DNA of 64,000 nucleotides, from NCBI GenBank assembly GCA_003209895.1, contig QCOH01000002.1, positions 1-64,000 of the forward strand. The letters are read 5' to 3'. Shown piece by piece: positions 37,701 to 49,065 of this stretch. The notes under the pieces were generated by a model. That model worked only from the letters and a program-made list of their open reading frames with translations. It was not told the origin of the DNA and did no database searches. Every line of letters starts with the position of its first letter. The stretch's first letter is position 1. A program made the translations under genes and the position numbers. The stretch is from Pelagibacteraceae bacterium AG-430-I06. GTDB lineage: Bacteria > Pseudomonadota > Alphaproteobacteria > Pelagibacterales > Pelagibacteraceae.

Positions 37701-39896
37701 ATGGAAAAGAATAAAAATAAAAAAAAAACTTTAACAATATCTGGTGGTACTGGAAAAAAAATAATTCCACAAACAGCAAAAGAAACAACAAAAAAAACTT
37801 TCAATATTTATAAAAAAAAGCCACAAAATAACTTTTTCAAAAAAAGCAATCCAGGATTTTCAAAACCAACTGATAAGCCGAGCAGAAAGAATTTTTCAAG
37901 AAAATTTGCAGAACAACAAGCTACAAAAAGGTTTATTCACACCGATACAAAAGACTCTTTTAAACCAAGACCAAAAGGATCAGAAAAAACAAGAAATTCA
38001 GACATAAAAAGAGAGTCAAAGCTTACTATTTCTCGAGCGATGAATGTTGAAGAGTTTGAAATAAAACAAAGAAGTTTAGCATCTGTTAAAAGAGCTAGGC
38101 AAAAAGAAAAAAAATTAAAAAAAGATGACAAGAAAGAGTTTAAAAAGGTAATAAGAGATGTAGATATTCCAAATAAAATAACTATACAAGAGTTATCTAA
38201 TAGAATGGCCGAACAATCTAGCGGTATAATAAAATTTCTATTGAATATGGGTGTTCAAGCAACAATAAATCATACAATAGATAAAGATACAGCTGAATAT
38301 ATTGTCAAGGAATTTGGTCACAATCCAGTGATAGAAAAAACTCCTTCAGTAAATTTCGAAACAAATAATAATAATGATCAAAAAAATCTCAAGACTCGAC
38401 CTCCGATAGTCACAGTAATGGGACATGTAGATCACGGCAAAACATCACTGTTAGATGCATTGAGAAGTTCAAATGTTGTTTCAGGTGAGCACGGTGGTAT
38501 AACCCAACACATTGGTGCATACCAAGTCTCTGGCGGTAAAAATAAATTAATAACATTTATAGATACACCGGGACATGCTGCTTTTACAGAGATGAGAGCT
38601 AGAGGCTCAAAAGTTACAGATATAGTAGTGTTAGTTATAGCTGCAGACGATGGTGTTAAACCTCAAACCATAGAAGCCATTCAACACTCAAAAGCTGCCA
38701 AGGTACCAATCATAGTTGCAATAAATAAATGTGATTTACCGAGTGCCAATATCGAAAAAATCAAAAATGAACTTATGCGTTACGAACTAATTGCAGAAAG
38801 TTTAAGTGGAGATACTTTATTTGTTGAGGTTTCAGCAAAAAATAAAAAAAATTTAGATAAATTGAAAGAAAGCATACTTCTTCAAGCTGAGATATTAGAT
38901 TTAAAAGCTTCGCAAACTGGAAATGCTAGAGGCATGGTTTTAGAGGCAAAAATTGACAAGGGCAAAGGACCTATTGCAACAATTCTAGTTACAAATGGAG
39001 AATTAAAAAAAGGTGACCATTTTATATGTGGTAATACATACGGAAAAATCCGGGCAATGATTGACCATAACGCTAAAAATATCGATACAGCCTATCCTTC
39101 TTTTCCAGTTGAGATACTTGGTTTAAATGATAAGGCTCAAGCTGGAGATGAATTTTTAGTAGTCGAAAATGAAGAGGAAGCAAAAAAAATCATAGATTTT
39201 AAAAAATTAGGAGTAAACGAAAGTAAAATATCCATATCTTCTGAAAAAACAAATATTTTCGATAAAGGAAGTACAAAAAAAGAATTAAATATAATATTAA
39301 AATCTGATGTACAGGGGTCAAGTGAGGCTTTAAAAAATGCAATAAACAAAATAGAACATCCTGAAGTAAAACCTAAGATAATTCTTTTTGATATCGGTAT
39401 GATAAATGAAACTGATGTGTCTTTAGCAAAAGCCTCAAACGCAATAATTATTGGTTACAATATCAAACCAAATAGAGAGGCTAAAAAGTCAGCAGAATTG
39501 CAAAAAGTTAGAATAGAGTTTTTCAATATAATTTATAAAGCGATTGAATTTGTGGAAAATAATCTTTCAGGATTATTAGAGCCAGAGAGAAAAGAAAAAG
39601 TAGAGGGAATGGCTGAAATTCTAAAAATATTTAAATTATCAAAATCTGGCAAAGTTGCGGGATCAAAAGTAACAGAGGGAGAAATAAAAAATAATTCTAA
39701 AGCAAGAATTCTTAGAGATGGCAAGGTTGTTCATGAAGGAAGTATATCAAGTATTTTTAGAGAAAAAAATGCAGTTAAAGAGGTTAAAAATGGACTAGAG
39801 TGCGGTATAGCATTTAAAAATTTTGCTGATTTTAAGGAGAAAGATATTATAGAATCCTACACTGTTGATGTTATTAGGAGAGAAATACATGATTAA
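37701..39896 (+). CDS. infB: Translation initiation factor IF-2
   Basis: The GTPase that places initiator tRNA on the 30S subunit. The 731-residue protein has a short, Lys/Asn-rich N-terminal extension, an IF2_N domain (about 155-205), then the G domain with [15 protein letters not shown] (about 239-253), DTPGHAAF and NKCDLP, followed by domains II-IV. The N-terminal region is short compared with many Proteobacteria, in line with streamlining. Its last 8 bases overlap the rbfA start. Confidence 0.97.
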   Translation: MEKNKNKKKTLTISGGTGKKIIPQTAKETTKKTFNIYKKKPQNNFFKKSNPGFSKPTDKPSRKNFSRKFAEQQATKRFIHTDTKDSFKPRPKGSEKTRNSDIKRESKLTISRAMNVEEFEIKQRSLASVKRARQKEKKLKKDDKKEFKKVIRDVDIPNKITIQELSNRMAEQSSGIIKFLLNMGVQATINHTIDKDTAEYIVKEFGHNPVIEKTPSVNFETNNNNDQKNLKTRPPIVTVMGHVDHGKTSLLDALRSSNVVSGEHGGITQHIGAYQVSGGKNKLITFIDTPGHAAFTEMRARGSKVTDIVVLVIAADDGVKPQTIEAIQHSKAAKVPIIVAINKCDLPSANIEKIKNELMRYELIAESLSGDTLFVEVSAKNKKNLDKLKESILLQAEILDLKASQTGNARGMVLEAKIDKGKGPIATILVTNGELKKGDHFICGNTYGKIRAMIDHNAKNIDTAYPSFPVEILGLNDKAQAGDEFLVVENEEEAKKIIDFKKLGVNESKISISSEKTNIFDKGSTKKELNIILKSDVQGSSEALKNAINKIEHPEVKPKIILFDIGMINETDVSLAKASNAIIIGYNIKPNREAKKSAELQKVRIEFFNIIYKAIEFVENNLSGLLEPERKEKVEGMAEILKIFKLSKSGKVAGSKVTEGEIKNNSKARILRDGKVVHEGSISSIFREKNAVKEVKNGLECGIAFKNFADFKEKDIIESYTVDVIRREIHD

Positions 39897-40281
39897 AAAT
39901 TCTTCAAATTTTGGGCCCAACCATAGAAAACTAAGAGTTGGAGAATTAATAAAACAGAGTCTTGGGAGAATTTTTCTCAGAAACGAGGCAAAGATACCAT
40001 CTCTTAATACAAATTTAATAACTATAACTGAGGTCAAAATGAGCTCAGATTTAAAATCAGCGCGGGCATACGTAATTCCGCTAGGTGGCAAAGATACAGA
40101 TAAAGTAGTAAGTACCTTGACCGAATTTTCTTATCTTGTTAGAAAGGCATTGTCAAAGAAGTTAGATATTAAATTTCTACCTAAATTATATTTTGTTGGA
40201 GATAAATCCTTTGATTATGCTGAAAGAATTGAAAGATTAATTAAAAGAAATAAAAATGAAATTAAAAAAAGAAGTCATTAA
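39889..40281 (+). CDS. rbfA: Ribosome-binding factor A
   Basis: A KH-fold 30S maturation factor. The 130-residue protein begins [25 protein letters not shown] in two segments; the region TNLITITEVKMSSDLKSARAYVIPLG (about 37-62) is the family's most conserved part. The ATG at 39889 overlaps the infB stop; longer in-frame versions would run into infB. TruB, usually next, is missing and rbfA instead overlaps rpsO by 26 bp. Confidence 0.93.
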   Translation: MIKNSSNFGPNHRKLRVGELIKQSLGRIFLRNEAKIPSLNTNLITITEVKMSSDLKSARAYVIPLGGKDTDKVVSTLTEFSYLVRKALSKKLDIKFLPKLYFVGDKSFDYAERIERLIKRNKNEIKKRSH

Positions 40282-40513
40282 AGATTTAGCAATACACAAA
40301 AAAGATGTGGGTTCAACTGCAGTGCAAATTGGGATTTTGAGTCAGAAGATTAATAAACTTTCTGAGCATTTCAAAAAATTTAAAAAAGACAAGCACTCTT
40401 TTAGAGGCCTAACAAAGTCTGTTAATCAAAGAAAGAGATTGTTAACTTATTTGAGCAGAAATGATCCAAAAATGTATAACGATATATTAAAAAAATTAAA
40501 TTTAAGAAAATAA
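40256..40513 (+). CDS. rpsO: 30S ribosomal protein S15
   Basis: A primary 16S rRNA-binding protein of the 30S platform. The 85-residue protein has the family core DVGSTAVQIGILSQKINKLSEHFKKFKKD in segments (about 17-45), and HSFRGLTKSVNQRKRLLTYL (about 47-66). It starts within the end of rbfA, so it is probably translationally coupled. The stop is directly followed by pnp with no spacer; in many bacteria rpsO-pnp mRNA is processed between the genes, but there is no room for an RNase III hairpin here. Confidence 0.95.
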   Translation: MKLKKEVIKDLAIHKKDVGSTAVQIGILSQKINKLSEHFKKFKKDKHSFRGLTKSVNQRKRLLTYLSRNDPKMYNDILKKLNLRK

Positions 40514-42586
40514 ATGTTTAAACAATTTAAAGAAGATATAGATCTCGGTGGTAAAAAACTTACTTTAGAAACAGGAAAAATTGCTCGCCAAGCAGATGGA
40601 TCAATAATAGCCACTTGGGGCGAAACAGTTGTTATAGCAACTGTTGTTGGGGCTAAAAAAGTAAATCCTGAAACTGACTATTTTCCCCTATCAGTAAATT
40701 ATCAAGAAAAGTACTATGCTGCTGGAAAAATTCCCGGTGGTTATTTCAAAAGGGAAGCAAGACCAACGGAGTCAGAAACTTTAATTTCAAGATTGATTGA
40801 TAGGCCAATAAGACCTTTGTTTCCAGAATATTTTAGAAATGAAGTTCAAGTATTGCCAACTGTACTTTCCTACGATAATGAAAACGAGTCGGATATTTTA
40901 TCGATTATCGCATCTTCAGCCGCTTTATCAATTTCTGGATTACCCTTTAAAGGGCCTATAGGAGCTTCAAGAGTTGGATTTATAGATGGAAAGTATGTTT
41001 TAAATCCTAGTAAAAAAGACTTAGAGAATTCAAAACTAGATTTAGTTGTTGCAGGAACTAAAGAAGCTGTATTGATGGTAGAGTCTGAAGCTTCAGGTTT
41101 AACCGAAAAAGAAATGCTTGATGCTGTAAAATTTGGTCATGAGAGTTTTTCCCCTGTAATTAAAGGTATAGAAAAATTAGTAAAAAAATGTTCCAAAGAA
41201 CCTTGGGATATTGAAAAAAAAGATCATAGTAAAGTTGCAAAAAAAATTCAAAAAGAGCTTACCAAAGATTTAGAGAAAGCATTTTCAGAAAAAGATAAAA
41301 AGACGAGATCAGAATTAATAAGTTTAGCTGGTGATAAATGTAAATCATTATTTGAAGGAGATGAGGAATTATTAGAACACGAAATCATGTTACAACTTAA
41401 AAACCTTGAGAAAGACATAGTTAGAAGTAGAATTTTAAAGAGTCAAAAAAGGATAGACGGAAGAGGCTTATCGGATGTAAGGCCAATAAAATGTGAGGTT
41501 GGAATTCTTCCGAGGGTGCATGGGTCAGCTTTATTTACAAGAGGAGAAACACAAGCTCTAGTGACAGCAACTCTTGGAACATCTGATGACGAACAAAGAA
41601 TTGAAAGTTTAGAAGGTTTAAAGAGAGAAAGATTTATGCTTCATTATAATTTTCCGCCATTTTCAGTCGGAGAAACTGGCAGAATTGGAACAGGAAGAAG
41701 AGAAGTTGGCCACGGCAAATTAGCTTGGAGAGCAATAAATTCTTCTTTGCCAAAAAAAGAAAATTTTCCATATACTTTAAGAATTGTATCTGAAATAACA
41801 GAGTCTAATGGTTCTTCATCAATGGCAACTGTTTGTGGATCTTCTTTAGCTTTAATGGATGCAGCAGTTCCAATAGCACAACCTGTTGCTGGAATAGCAA
41901 TGGGTTTAATTAAGGAAAAAGAAAAATTTTCAATTTTATCAGACATACTAGGAGACGAAGACCATCTTGGTGATATGGATTTTAAAGTGGCAGGTACAAA
42001 AGACGGAATTACATCTTTGCAAATGGATATAAAGATTACTGGGATAACATTTGAAATCATGGAGCAAGCACTTGGACAGGCTAAAGAGGGGAGAGTACAT
42101 ATTTTGAATGAAATGAATAAGACAATTAAATCTTCAAGAAAAGAAGTCGGTAAATACACACCAAAAATGGAAACAATAAAAGTAGAAAAAAAAGATATAG
42201 CTACAGTAATAGGAAAAGGTGGGGCAACTATAAGAGAAATAGTTGAGACCTCAGGAGCAAAAGTAGATGTTAAAGATAATGGAGAAGTTACAATAGCTGC
42301 GCCCGACGAGGACTCTCGAAAAAAAGCAATTGATTTTATAAATAGTTTAACTGCAAAACCTGAAGTAGGTAAAATATATAAAGGAAAAGTCGTTAAGATT
42401 ATGGAATTTGGAGCTTTCGTCAACTTTTTAGGCAAACAAGATGGTTTAGTTCATATATCTGAACTTGCAGGGAAAAGAGTTGCAAAGGTTAGAGATGTTG
42501 TCAAAGAGGGCGATGAAGTTAAAGTTAAAGTTTTAGGTTTTGACAGAGGAAAAGTAAAACTATCGATTAAGCAAGCCGTTGCTTGA
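40514..42586 (+). CDS. pnp: Polyribonucleotide nucleotidyltransferase
   Basis: A phosphorolytic 3'-5' exoribonuclease. The 690-residue protein has two RNase PH-like cores (about 1-220 and 310-545), with [17 protein letters not shown] [16 protein letters not shown] near 377, a helical linker, then KH (about 553-612, [13 protein letters not shown]) and S1 (about 620-688, [16 protein letters not shown]) domains. It directly follows rpsO as the last gene of the nusA operon. No clear terminator hairpin follows; the opposite-strand gene ends 4 bp downstream. Confidence 0.98.
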   Translation: MFKQFKEDIDLGGKKLTLETGKIARQADGSIIATWGETVVIATVVGAKKVNPETDYFPLSVNYQEKYYAAGKIPGGYFKREARPTESETLISRLIDRPIRPLFPEYFRNEVQVLPTVLSYDNENESDILSIIASSAALSISGLPFKGPIGASRVGFIDGKYVLNPSKKDLENSKLDLVVAGTKEAVLMVESEASGLTEKEMLDAVKFGHESFSPVIKGIEKLVKKCSKEPWDIEKKDHSKVAKKIQKELTKDLEKAFSEKDKKTRSELISLAGDKCKSLFEGDEELLEHEIMLQLKNLEKDIVRSRILKSQKRIDGRGLSDVRPIKCEVGILPRVHGSALFTRGETQALVTATLGTSDDEQRIESLEGLKRERFMLHYNFPPFSVGETGRIGTGRREVGHGKLAWRAINSSLPKKENFPYTLRIVSEITESNGSSSMATVCGSSLALMDAAVPIAQPVAGIAMGLIKEKEKFSILSDILGDEDHLGDMDFKVAGTKDGITSLQMDIKITGITFEIMEQALGQAKEGRVHILNEMNKTIKSSRKEVGKYTPKMETIKVEKKDIATVIGKGGATIREIVETSGAKVDVKDNGEVTIAAPDEDSRKKAIDFINSLTAKPEVGKIYKGKVVKIMEFGAFVNFLGKQDGLVHISELAGKRVAKVRDVVKEGDEVKVKVLGFDRGKVKLSIKQAVA

Positions 42587-42590
42587 TAAT

Positions 42591-43106
42591 TTAAATTTTA
42601 TATTCAAAATTTTGTGTTTCTTTATTTACTCTTAGTTCCTCTGCACCATTTCGTAAATGAAAATTTCTTGCCATATCCGTTAAAGGAGACAAAGTGATCA
42701 ATCTATTTAGATGATTAGATTTCTTAATTTTTTTAAACACTTCCTTAACAATTAATTTTCCACCTCCTTTTTTTTTAGACCATACTGTATAAGCGATGGC
42801 TATTTTTCCAACTCTTTGGTCTCTCCAAGCACTCTGTAAATGAGCATCTTTAGTCATTAAATCAAACTCATCTATGGTTTTTGGAATTTCATTTGTAAAA
42901 CCGAAACACATGATGGCACATATTTCTTTTTTGTATTTTACTCCAAAAATTTTACGTCCATAACTTGTCCTAAACTTAATACTTAGCTCTGGCCTGACCG
43001 GATCTTCGTTTATATCGCACGTATCGAGTTCAACTAGTTCTGCACCTTTAATCCAATCAAAAAAATTGTTAAATTTTTCTTTAAATTTTTGATTAAATTT
43101 TTTCAT
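42591..43106 (-). CDS. GNAT-fold protein of unknown function
   Basis: A 171-residue cytosolic protein I cannot name. The second half looks like a GNAT acyltransferase: KIAIAYTVWSKKKGGGKLIVKEVFKKI in segments (about 100-128), with a Gly-rich loop in the position of the acetyl-CoA pyrophosphate site, then LNRLITLSPLTDMARNFHLRNGAEEL (about 133-158), like the C-terminal strand and helix of that fold. The canonical Q/RxxGxG/A is imperfect (KKKGGGK). It lies downstream of fabI on the same strand with a 13-bp gap, so it may be co-transcribed with fatty-acid synthesis genes. Confidence 0.6.
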   Translation of the reverse strand: MKKFNQKFKEKFNNFFDWIKGAELVELDTCDINEDPVRPELSIKFRTSYGRKIFGVKYKKEICAIMCFGFTNEIPKTIDEFDLMTKDAHLQSAWRDQRVGKIAIAYTVWSKKKGGGKLIVKEVFKKIKKSNHLNRLITLSPLTDMARNFHLRNGAEELRVNKETQNFEYKI

Positions 43107-43119
43107 TTTATATTTATTT

Positions 43120-43905
43120 TTAAGAAATATTTTTAGGATTTGGCATACCTACTTTATTATATCCTGCATCGACATAATGAATTTCACCAGTAACTCCTGC
43201 TGCAAGGTCACTAATCAAATATAAAGCAGATTTACCCACATCTTCTATATTTACGTTTCTCTTTAGTAAAGAGTGATCCGAACTCCATTTATATAAAAAT
43301 TTTGCATCCCCAATTGCAGAAGCTGCTAACGTTTTTATTGGACCAGCACTTATAGCATTCACTCTAATTCCCTTTGTACCTAAATCTCTCGCTATGTATT
43401 TAACGCTGGACTCCAAGGCTGCCTTACATACTCCCATAACATTATAGTTCGGTACTACTTTATTAGACTCATATGTGAGGGTAAGCATACTGGAACCATT
43501 ACTCATTATTTTTGATGCTTCTTTTGCAATTTCAGTGAACGAAAAACATGAGACAAGCATACTTTTCGTGAAGTTTTCTCTAGAAGTATTTATATACTCA
43601 CCTGCTAGTTCTGCCCGGTCAGAAAAAGCAATTGCATGAACTACAAAATCTAGTTGACTCCATTTTGTTTTTATTTCTTCAAATGTTTTTACAATATCTT
43701 CTTTACTTTCTACATTGCAATTCAATAGAAACTTAGAATTTATAGACTCTGCAAGAGGCGTGACCCTTTTTTTTAAAGCATCGCCTAAATAAGTAAAAGC
43801 TAGCTCAGCCCCACTTTCTGATAGTTTTTTTGCTATCCCCCAAGCAATGGATCTATCGTTAGCCACTCCCATTATTAAACCTTTTTTGCCCTTCACCAAG
43901 CTCAT
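43120..43905 (-). CDS. fabI: Enoyl-[acyl-carrier-protein] reductase (NADH) FabI
   Basis: Reduces the enoyl-ACP in each fatty-acid elongation cycle. The 261-residue short-chain dehydrogenase-like protein has the FabI start KGLIMGVANDRSIAWGIAK, VHAIAFSD near residue 91, and the YNVMGVCKAALE Tyr-x6-Lys active site (about 155-166). It follows fabB by 3 bp. The fabA-fabB-fabI order supports use of the anaerobic-type unsaturated fatty-acid branch. Confidence 0.96.
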   Translation of the reverse strand: MSLVKGKKGLIMGVANDRSIAWGIAKKLSESGAELAFTYLGDALKKRVTPLAESINSKFLLNCNVESKEDIVKTFEEIKTKWSQLDFVVHAIAFSDRAELAGEYINTSRENFTKSMLVSCFSFTEIAKEASKIMSNGSSMLTLTYESNKVVPNYNVMGVCKAALESSVKYIARDLGTKGIRVNAISAGPIKTLAASAIGDAKFLYKWSSDHSLLKRNVNIEDVGKSALYLISDLAAGVTGEIHYVDAGYNKVGMPNPKNIS

Positions 43906-43908
43906 TAA

Positions 43909-45120
43909 CTAAACCTTTTCAAATATTAAAGTTGCATTAGTTCCGCCAAATCCAAAACTATTTGACATCACAGAATTTAAAGTAACATTTTTTTCTACTT
44001 TAGTTACTATTGGAAAATTTTTAGCCTCGTCATCCATTTCATTAACATTAACAGAAGCCGCAATAAAATTGTTTTTCATCATAATTAATGAATAGATAGC
44101 CTCGTGAACAGAGGCTGCACCTAATGGATGACCAGAAAGTGATTTTGTTGAGCTAATTTTTGGAATACTATCTTTAAAGGCACCTTTTATAGCATTTAAT
44201 TCTGTTATGTCACCAACTGGAGTAGAGGTCCCATGTGCATTTATATAGTCAATCTTATTTCTACATGTATTCAAAGCTAAATTCATACATCTTGTTGCCC
44301 CTTCACCTGAGGGTGCAACCATATCATAACCATCAGATGTAGCTCCATATCCAGTTAATTCTGCATAAATTTTTGCGCCCCTTGATTTTGCATGCTCAAA
44401 CTCTTCAAGAACTAAAACTCCCGCTCCACCTGCAATTACAAATCCATCTCTTGTTTTATCATAAGGTCTCGACGCTTTTTGAGGACTATCATTATATTTA
44501 GATGAAAGAGCAGTCATAGCATCAAACATAGCAGTCATTGCAAAGTGTAATTCGTCACTGCCACCAGCAAAAATAATTTTTTGTTTACCAAACTGAATAA
44601 GTTCCATTCCATTTCCAATACAATGACCACTTGTTGCACATGCTGAGCTAATAGTATAATTAACCCCCTTTATTTTAAAGGGCACGGCTAATGTGGCAGA
44701 AGCTGTACTTGCCATAGTTCTTGGAACAATAAATGGTCCCATTTTTTTTGGATTTTTTTCACGTGTTTTATCAGCCGCTAAGATTACATTCTCTATTGAA
44801 GGACCACCGGAACCCATCACCATTCCTGTATTGTTGTTACTTACATCTTTTTCCTCTAAACCAGAGTCTTCTATCGCTTCTTTCATAGCTACATAATTAT
44901 ATGCTGATCCATTACCCATAAATCTTAAAGCTTTTCTGTCAACATGATCTTGAAGTTTAATATTTGGCTTTCCATGAATATTACTTTTTAAATTATGCTC
45001 CTTATATTCTTCCGCAAAAGAAATTCCAGATTTTGAGTTTAAAAGAGATTGATACACTTCATCCTGATTATTTCCCAAACATGAAACTATACCGATCCCA
45101 GTTACAACAACTCTTTTCAT
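43909..45120 (-). CDS. fabB: Beta-ketoacyl-ACP synthase I (FabB)
   Basis: A condensing enzyme of fatty-acid elongation, needed with FabA for unsaturated fatty acids. The 403-residue protein has the thiolase fold with the active-site Cys in SSACATSGHCIGN (about residue 162), the His in NAHGTSTPVGD (about 295-305), KSLSGHPLGAAS (about 325-336) and a terminal SFGFGGTNATLIF. It shares one base with fabA at its start and is followed by fabI. Confidence 0.95.
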   Translation of the reverse strand: MKRVVVTGIGIVSCLGNNQDEVYQSLLNSKSGISFAEEYKEHNLKSNIHGKPNIKLQDHVDRKALRFMGNGSAYNYVAMKEAIEDSGLEEKDVSNNNTGMVMGSGGPSIENVILAADKTREKNPKKMGPFIVPRTMASTASATLAVPFKIKGVNYTISSACATSGHCIGNGMELIQFGKQKIIFAGGSDELHFAMTAMFDAMTALSSKYNDSPQKASRPYDKTRDGFVIAGGAGVLVLEEFEHAKSRGAKIYAELTGYGATSDGYDMVAPSGEGATRCMNLALNTCRNKIDYINAHGTSTPVGDITELNAIKGAFKDSIPKISSTKSLSGHPLGAASVHEAIYSLIMMKNNFIAASVNVNEMDDEAKNFPIVTKVEKNVTLNSVMSNSFGFGGTNATLIFEKV

Positions 45121-45623
45121 TATTTATAAACTCCTACTTTTAAATTCTCTGCTGTATAAATTTGTTTACCGTCAGCTTTTAAAATACCATCTGCAAATCC
45201 TACAGTTCCACTATCTGTTTTTAATACTTTTTTCATATCAACCTCATATGTTGCCATTTTGACATTTTTAAGAACTTCACCTGTAAACCTAACAGAATTT
45301 ACACCTAAAGCACGTCCTTTACCCGGTTCACCTATCCATCCTAAATAAAATCCAACCAATTGCCACATAGCATCTAAACCAAGACAACCTGGCATAACCG
45401 GATCACCTTTAAAATGACAATCAAAAAACCACAACTTATCTTTTATATCAAGCTCAGCTTTAAGGAATCCTTTTTTGAATTTACCTAACCCAGATTTTAT
45501 TTCTGTAATCCTATCAAACATTAACATTGGGGGTAGCGGTAAACGTGCATTTCCTTCTCCAAAAAGAGAACCATTTGCGCAGTCAATTAATTCATTGTAG
45601 TTGTAACTGTTTTTTTGTTTCAT
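45120..45623 (-). CDS. fabA: 3-hydroxydecanoyl-ACP dehydratase/isomerase FabA
   Basis: Introduces the cis double bond into the C10 acyl-ACP. The protein begins MKQKNSYNYNELIDCANGSL and contains ARLPLPPMLMFDRI and the active-site region WFFDCHFKGDPVMPGCLGLD (catalytic His near residue 65, Asp near 79). I chose the ATG at 45623; a TTG at 45638 would add five residues and cover half of an upstream inverted repeat. The divergent Irr-like regulator gene next door is a conserved alphaproteobacterial neighbour. Confidence 0.95.
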   Translation of the reverse strand: MKQKNSYNYNELIDCANGSLFGEGNARLPLPPMLMFDRITEIKSGLGKFKKGFLKAELDIKDKLWFFDCHFKGDPVMPGCLGLDAMWQLVGFYLGWIGEPGKGRALGVNSVRFTGEVLKNVKMATYEVDMKKVLKTDSGTVGFADGILKADGKQIYTAENLKVGVYK

Positions 45624-45637
45624 TTTAAAAGTTAACA

Positions 45638-45658
45638 ATTGCTTGAGTTTTTAGCAAT
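45638..45658. promoter_or_regulatory. Inverted repeat between fabA and the Irr-like gene
   Basis: ATTGCT (45638-45643) and AGCAAT (45653-45658) flank nine bases. The repeat is centred 25 bp upstream of the fabA start and 47 bp upstream of the irr-like start, where it could act as an operator for either. I do not recognise it as a known box. Confidence 0.4.
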
Positions 45659-45694
45659 ATCATATATAAAAATGTAAAATTATACAGTAAGTTA

Positions 45695-46117
45695 ATGACA
45701 AAAATGAATAATAAAAACAAGATTTTTATAGATAAACTAAGATCTTCAGGTCTCAGACCCACAAATCAAAGAGTAGAAATAAGCAAATTCCTCTTCAATA
45801 GAAAAAAAACATTTCATTTCACTGTTGAAGAATTAAAAAGCTCAATGAATTTAAAAAGGCAAAAAAAAATTTCTACAGCAACTTTTTACAACACTGTACA
45901 TGCACTTAAAAGTGCAGGACATTTGAAAGAATTCTCTTTAGAAAACAACACTTCATGTTATGACACAAATATTACATCGCATCATCACTTCTTTGATAAT
46001 GGTAAAGTGATCGATATTAAGAGCGACAAAATTACCTTTCAAAAACTTCCAGAAGCCCCGAAAGGCAAGAAAATTAAAAACGTTGAAGTTGTAATAAGAT
46101 TAGAAAATAATAATTAG
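45695..46117 (+). CDS. irr: Irr-like Fur-family iron/peroxide response regulator
   Basis: A 140-residue Fur-superfamily protein. The N-terminal winged helix has LRPTNQRVEISKFLF and STATFYNTVHALKSAGHLKEF. The segment SCYDTNITSHHHFFDNGKVIDI (about residues 87-108) closely resembles Irr, where the HHH motif takes part in heme binding, and differs from true Fur metal sites. Irr in Rhizobiales represses or activates iron and heme genes and is degraded with heme. Position between fabA and katG, and the operator-like palindrome before katG, suggest it controls katG. The start may be the ATG at 45695 or the next one at 45704. Confidence 0.85.
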   Translation: MTKMNNKNKIFIDKLRSSGLRPTNQRVEISKFLFNRKKTFHFTVEELKSSMNLKRQKKISTATFYNTVHALKSAGHLKEFSLENNTSCYDTNITSHHHFFDNGKVIDIKSDKITFQKLPEAPKGKKIKNVEVVIRLENNN

Positions 46118-46140
46118 TCTCAAAATCAGATCTTGTTGTA

Positions 46141-48369
<2,229 letters not shown>

Positions 48370-48370
48370 A

Positions 48371-48625
48371 ATGACAGAATTAACTTCGGGAATATTTAAC
48401 GCATCAAGGAAAATCTACACGTCCAATAGAGGATCAATATTAAGAACAATTGTTTATACAATTGGTCACTTTGCGATTGCAATTACTGTATTAATGTTAG
48501 TCGCAGATGTATCTTTTTATATTGCATTAACAGATGCTATTGTAGAGCCATTAGCTAATTCAGTATGGTATTTTCTTTTAGATAAATTTTGGGCTTCAAA
48601 AGTGATGAAAAAAAAAGGAAACTAA
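48371..48625 (+). CDS. DUF2061 family small membrane protein
   Basis: An 84-residue protein with two likely membrane segments (about residues 24-48 and 50-75) and a basic end KVMKKKGN. The pattern SILRTIVYTIGHFAIAITVL and the ANSVWYFLLDKFWA segment fit DUF2061, whose function is unknown to me. The 1-bp gap after katG means it is surely on the katG transcript and probably translationally coupled, hinting at a role in oxidative stress or heme/iron handling; that is inference only. Confidence 0.72.
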   Translation: MTELTSGIFNASRKIYTSNRGSILRTIVYTIGHFAIAITVLMLVADVSFYIALTDAIVEPLANSVWYFLLDKFWASKVMKKKGN

Positions 48626-49065
48626 AGCCTTCCTTTAAGATTTTGCTTTTCGATCCATCCAGAATAGTTGCCAGTTTCGATTTTACACCAATTTTTCCTA
48701 CATTTTTTTACCAAAAATAATCTACCTTTTTCAACTACAGCTATAGGTGTTGAGTATTTAGAAGGCTTTCTAAAAATTATCGAATCCTCTCTATCATTCA
48801 ATGCAGCTTTTTTTTTAGATAACTGTGAAATGTGTATCCAACCTGAATTATTTTCATGATCAATTATTTTTCTAAAATTATACGATTTATCAATTACCAA
48901 AACAGGTAAAAATTTTTTTTTATATATAAATTTAATTGCATGGTCAAATGATGGGCCTTGTCGTAGGTTTACTGTATCGCTTCTCAAAGTGAGGTAATAC
49001 TCACTCTGGGCAAAAGACATTTTGAAATTAAAAAAAATTAGAAAAAAAATTGCTAATTTACCCAT
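48622..49065 (-). CDS. Exported SH3-domain protein
   Basis: A 147-residue periplasmic protein with a signal peptide (LAIFFLIFFNFKMSFA, cleavage before QSEYY). Two bacterial SH3-like repeats follow: VNLRQGPSFDHAIKFIYKKKFLPVLVID (first, about 32-60) ending SGWIHISQL, and a second (IIFRKPSKYSTPIAVVEKGRLFLVKKC) ending SGWIEKQNL. Such domains usually bind cell-wall peptides. It overlaps the MoeB-like gene by 8 bp and the DUF2061 gene by 4 bp (convergent). No enzymatic domain is present. Confidence 0.82.
   Translation of the reverse strand: MGKLAIFFLIFFNFKMSFAQSEYYLTLRSDTVNLRQGPSFDHAIKFIYKKKFLPVLVIDKSYNFRKIIDHENNSGWIHISQLSKKKAALNDREDSIIFRKPSKYSTPIAVVEKGRLFLVKKCRKNWCKIETGNYSGWIEKQNLKGRL

Noticed and set aside
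41644..42435. Long 263-residue open frame antisense to pnp
   Set aside because: It lies entirely inside the well-supported pnp gene, has a Ser/Pro/Phe-rich composition typical of an antisense shadow, and shows no recognisable motif.
44750..44775. Third parS-like site in fabB (TTTCACGTG half)
   Set aside because: Only one half of the inverted repeat is present (TTTCACGTG followed by TTTTA); the right arm does not match GAAACA.
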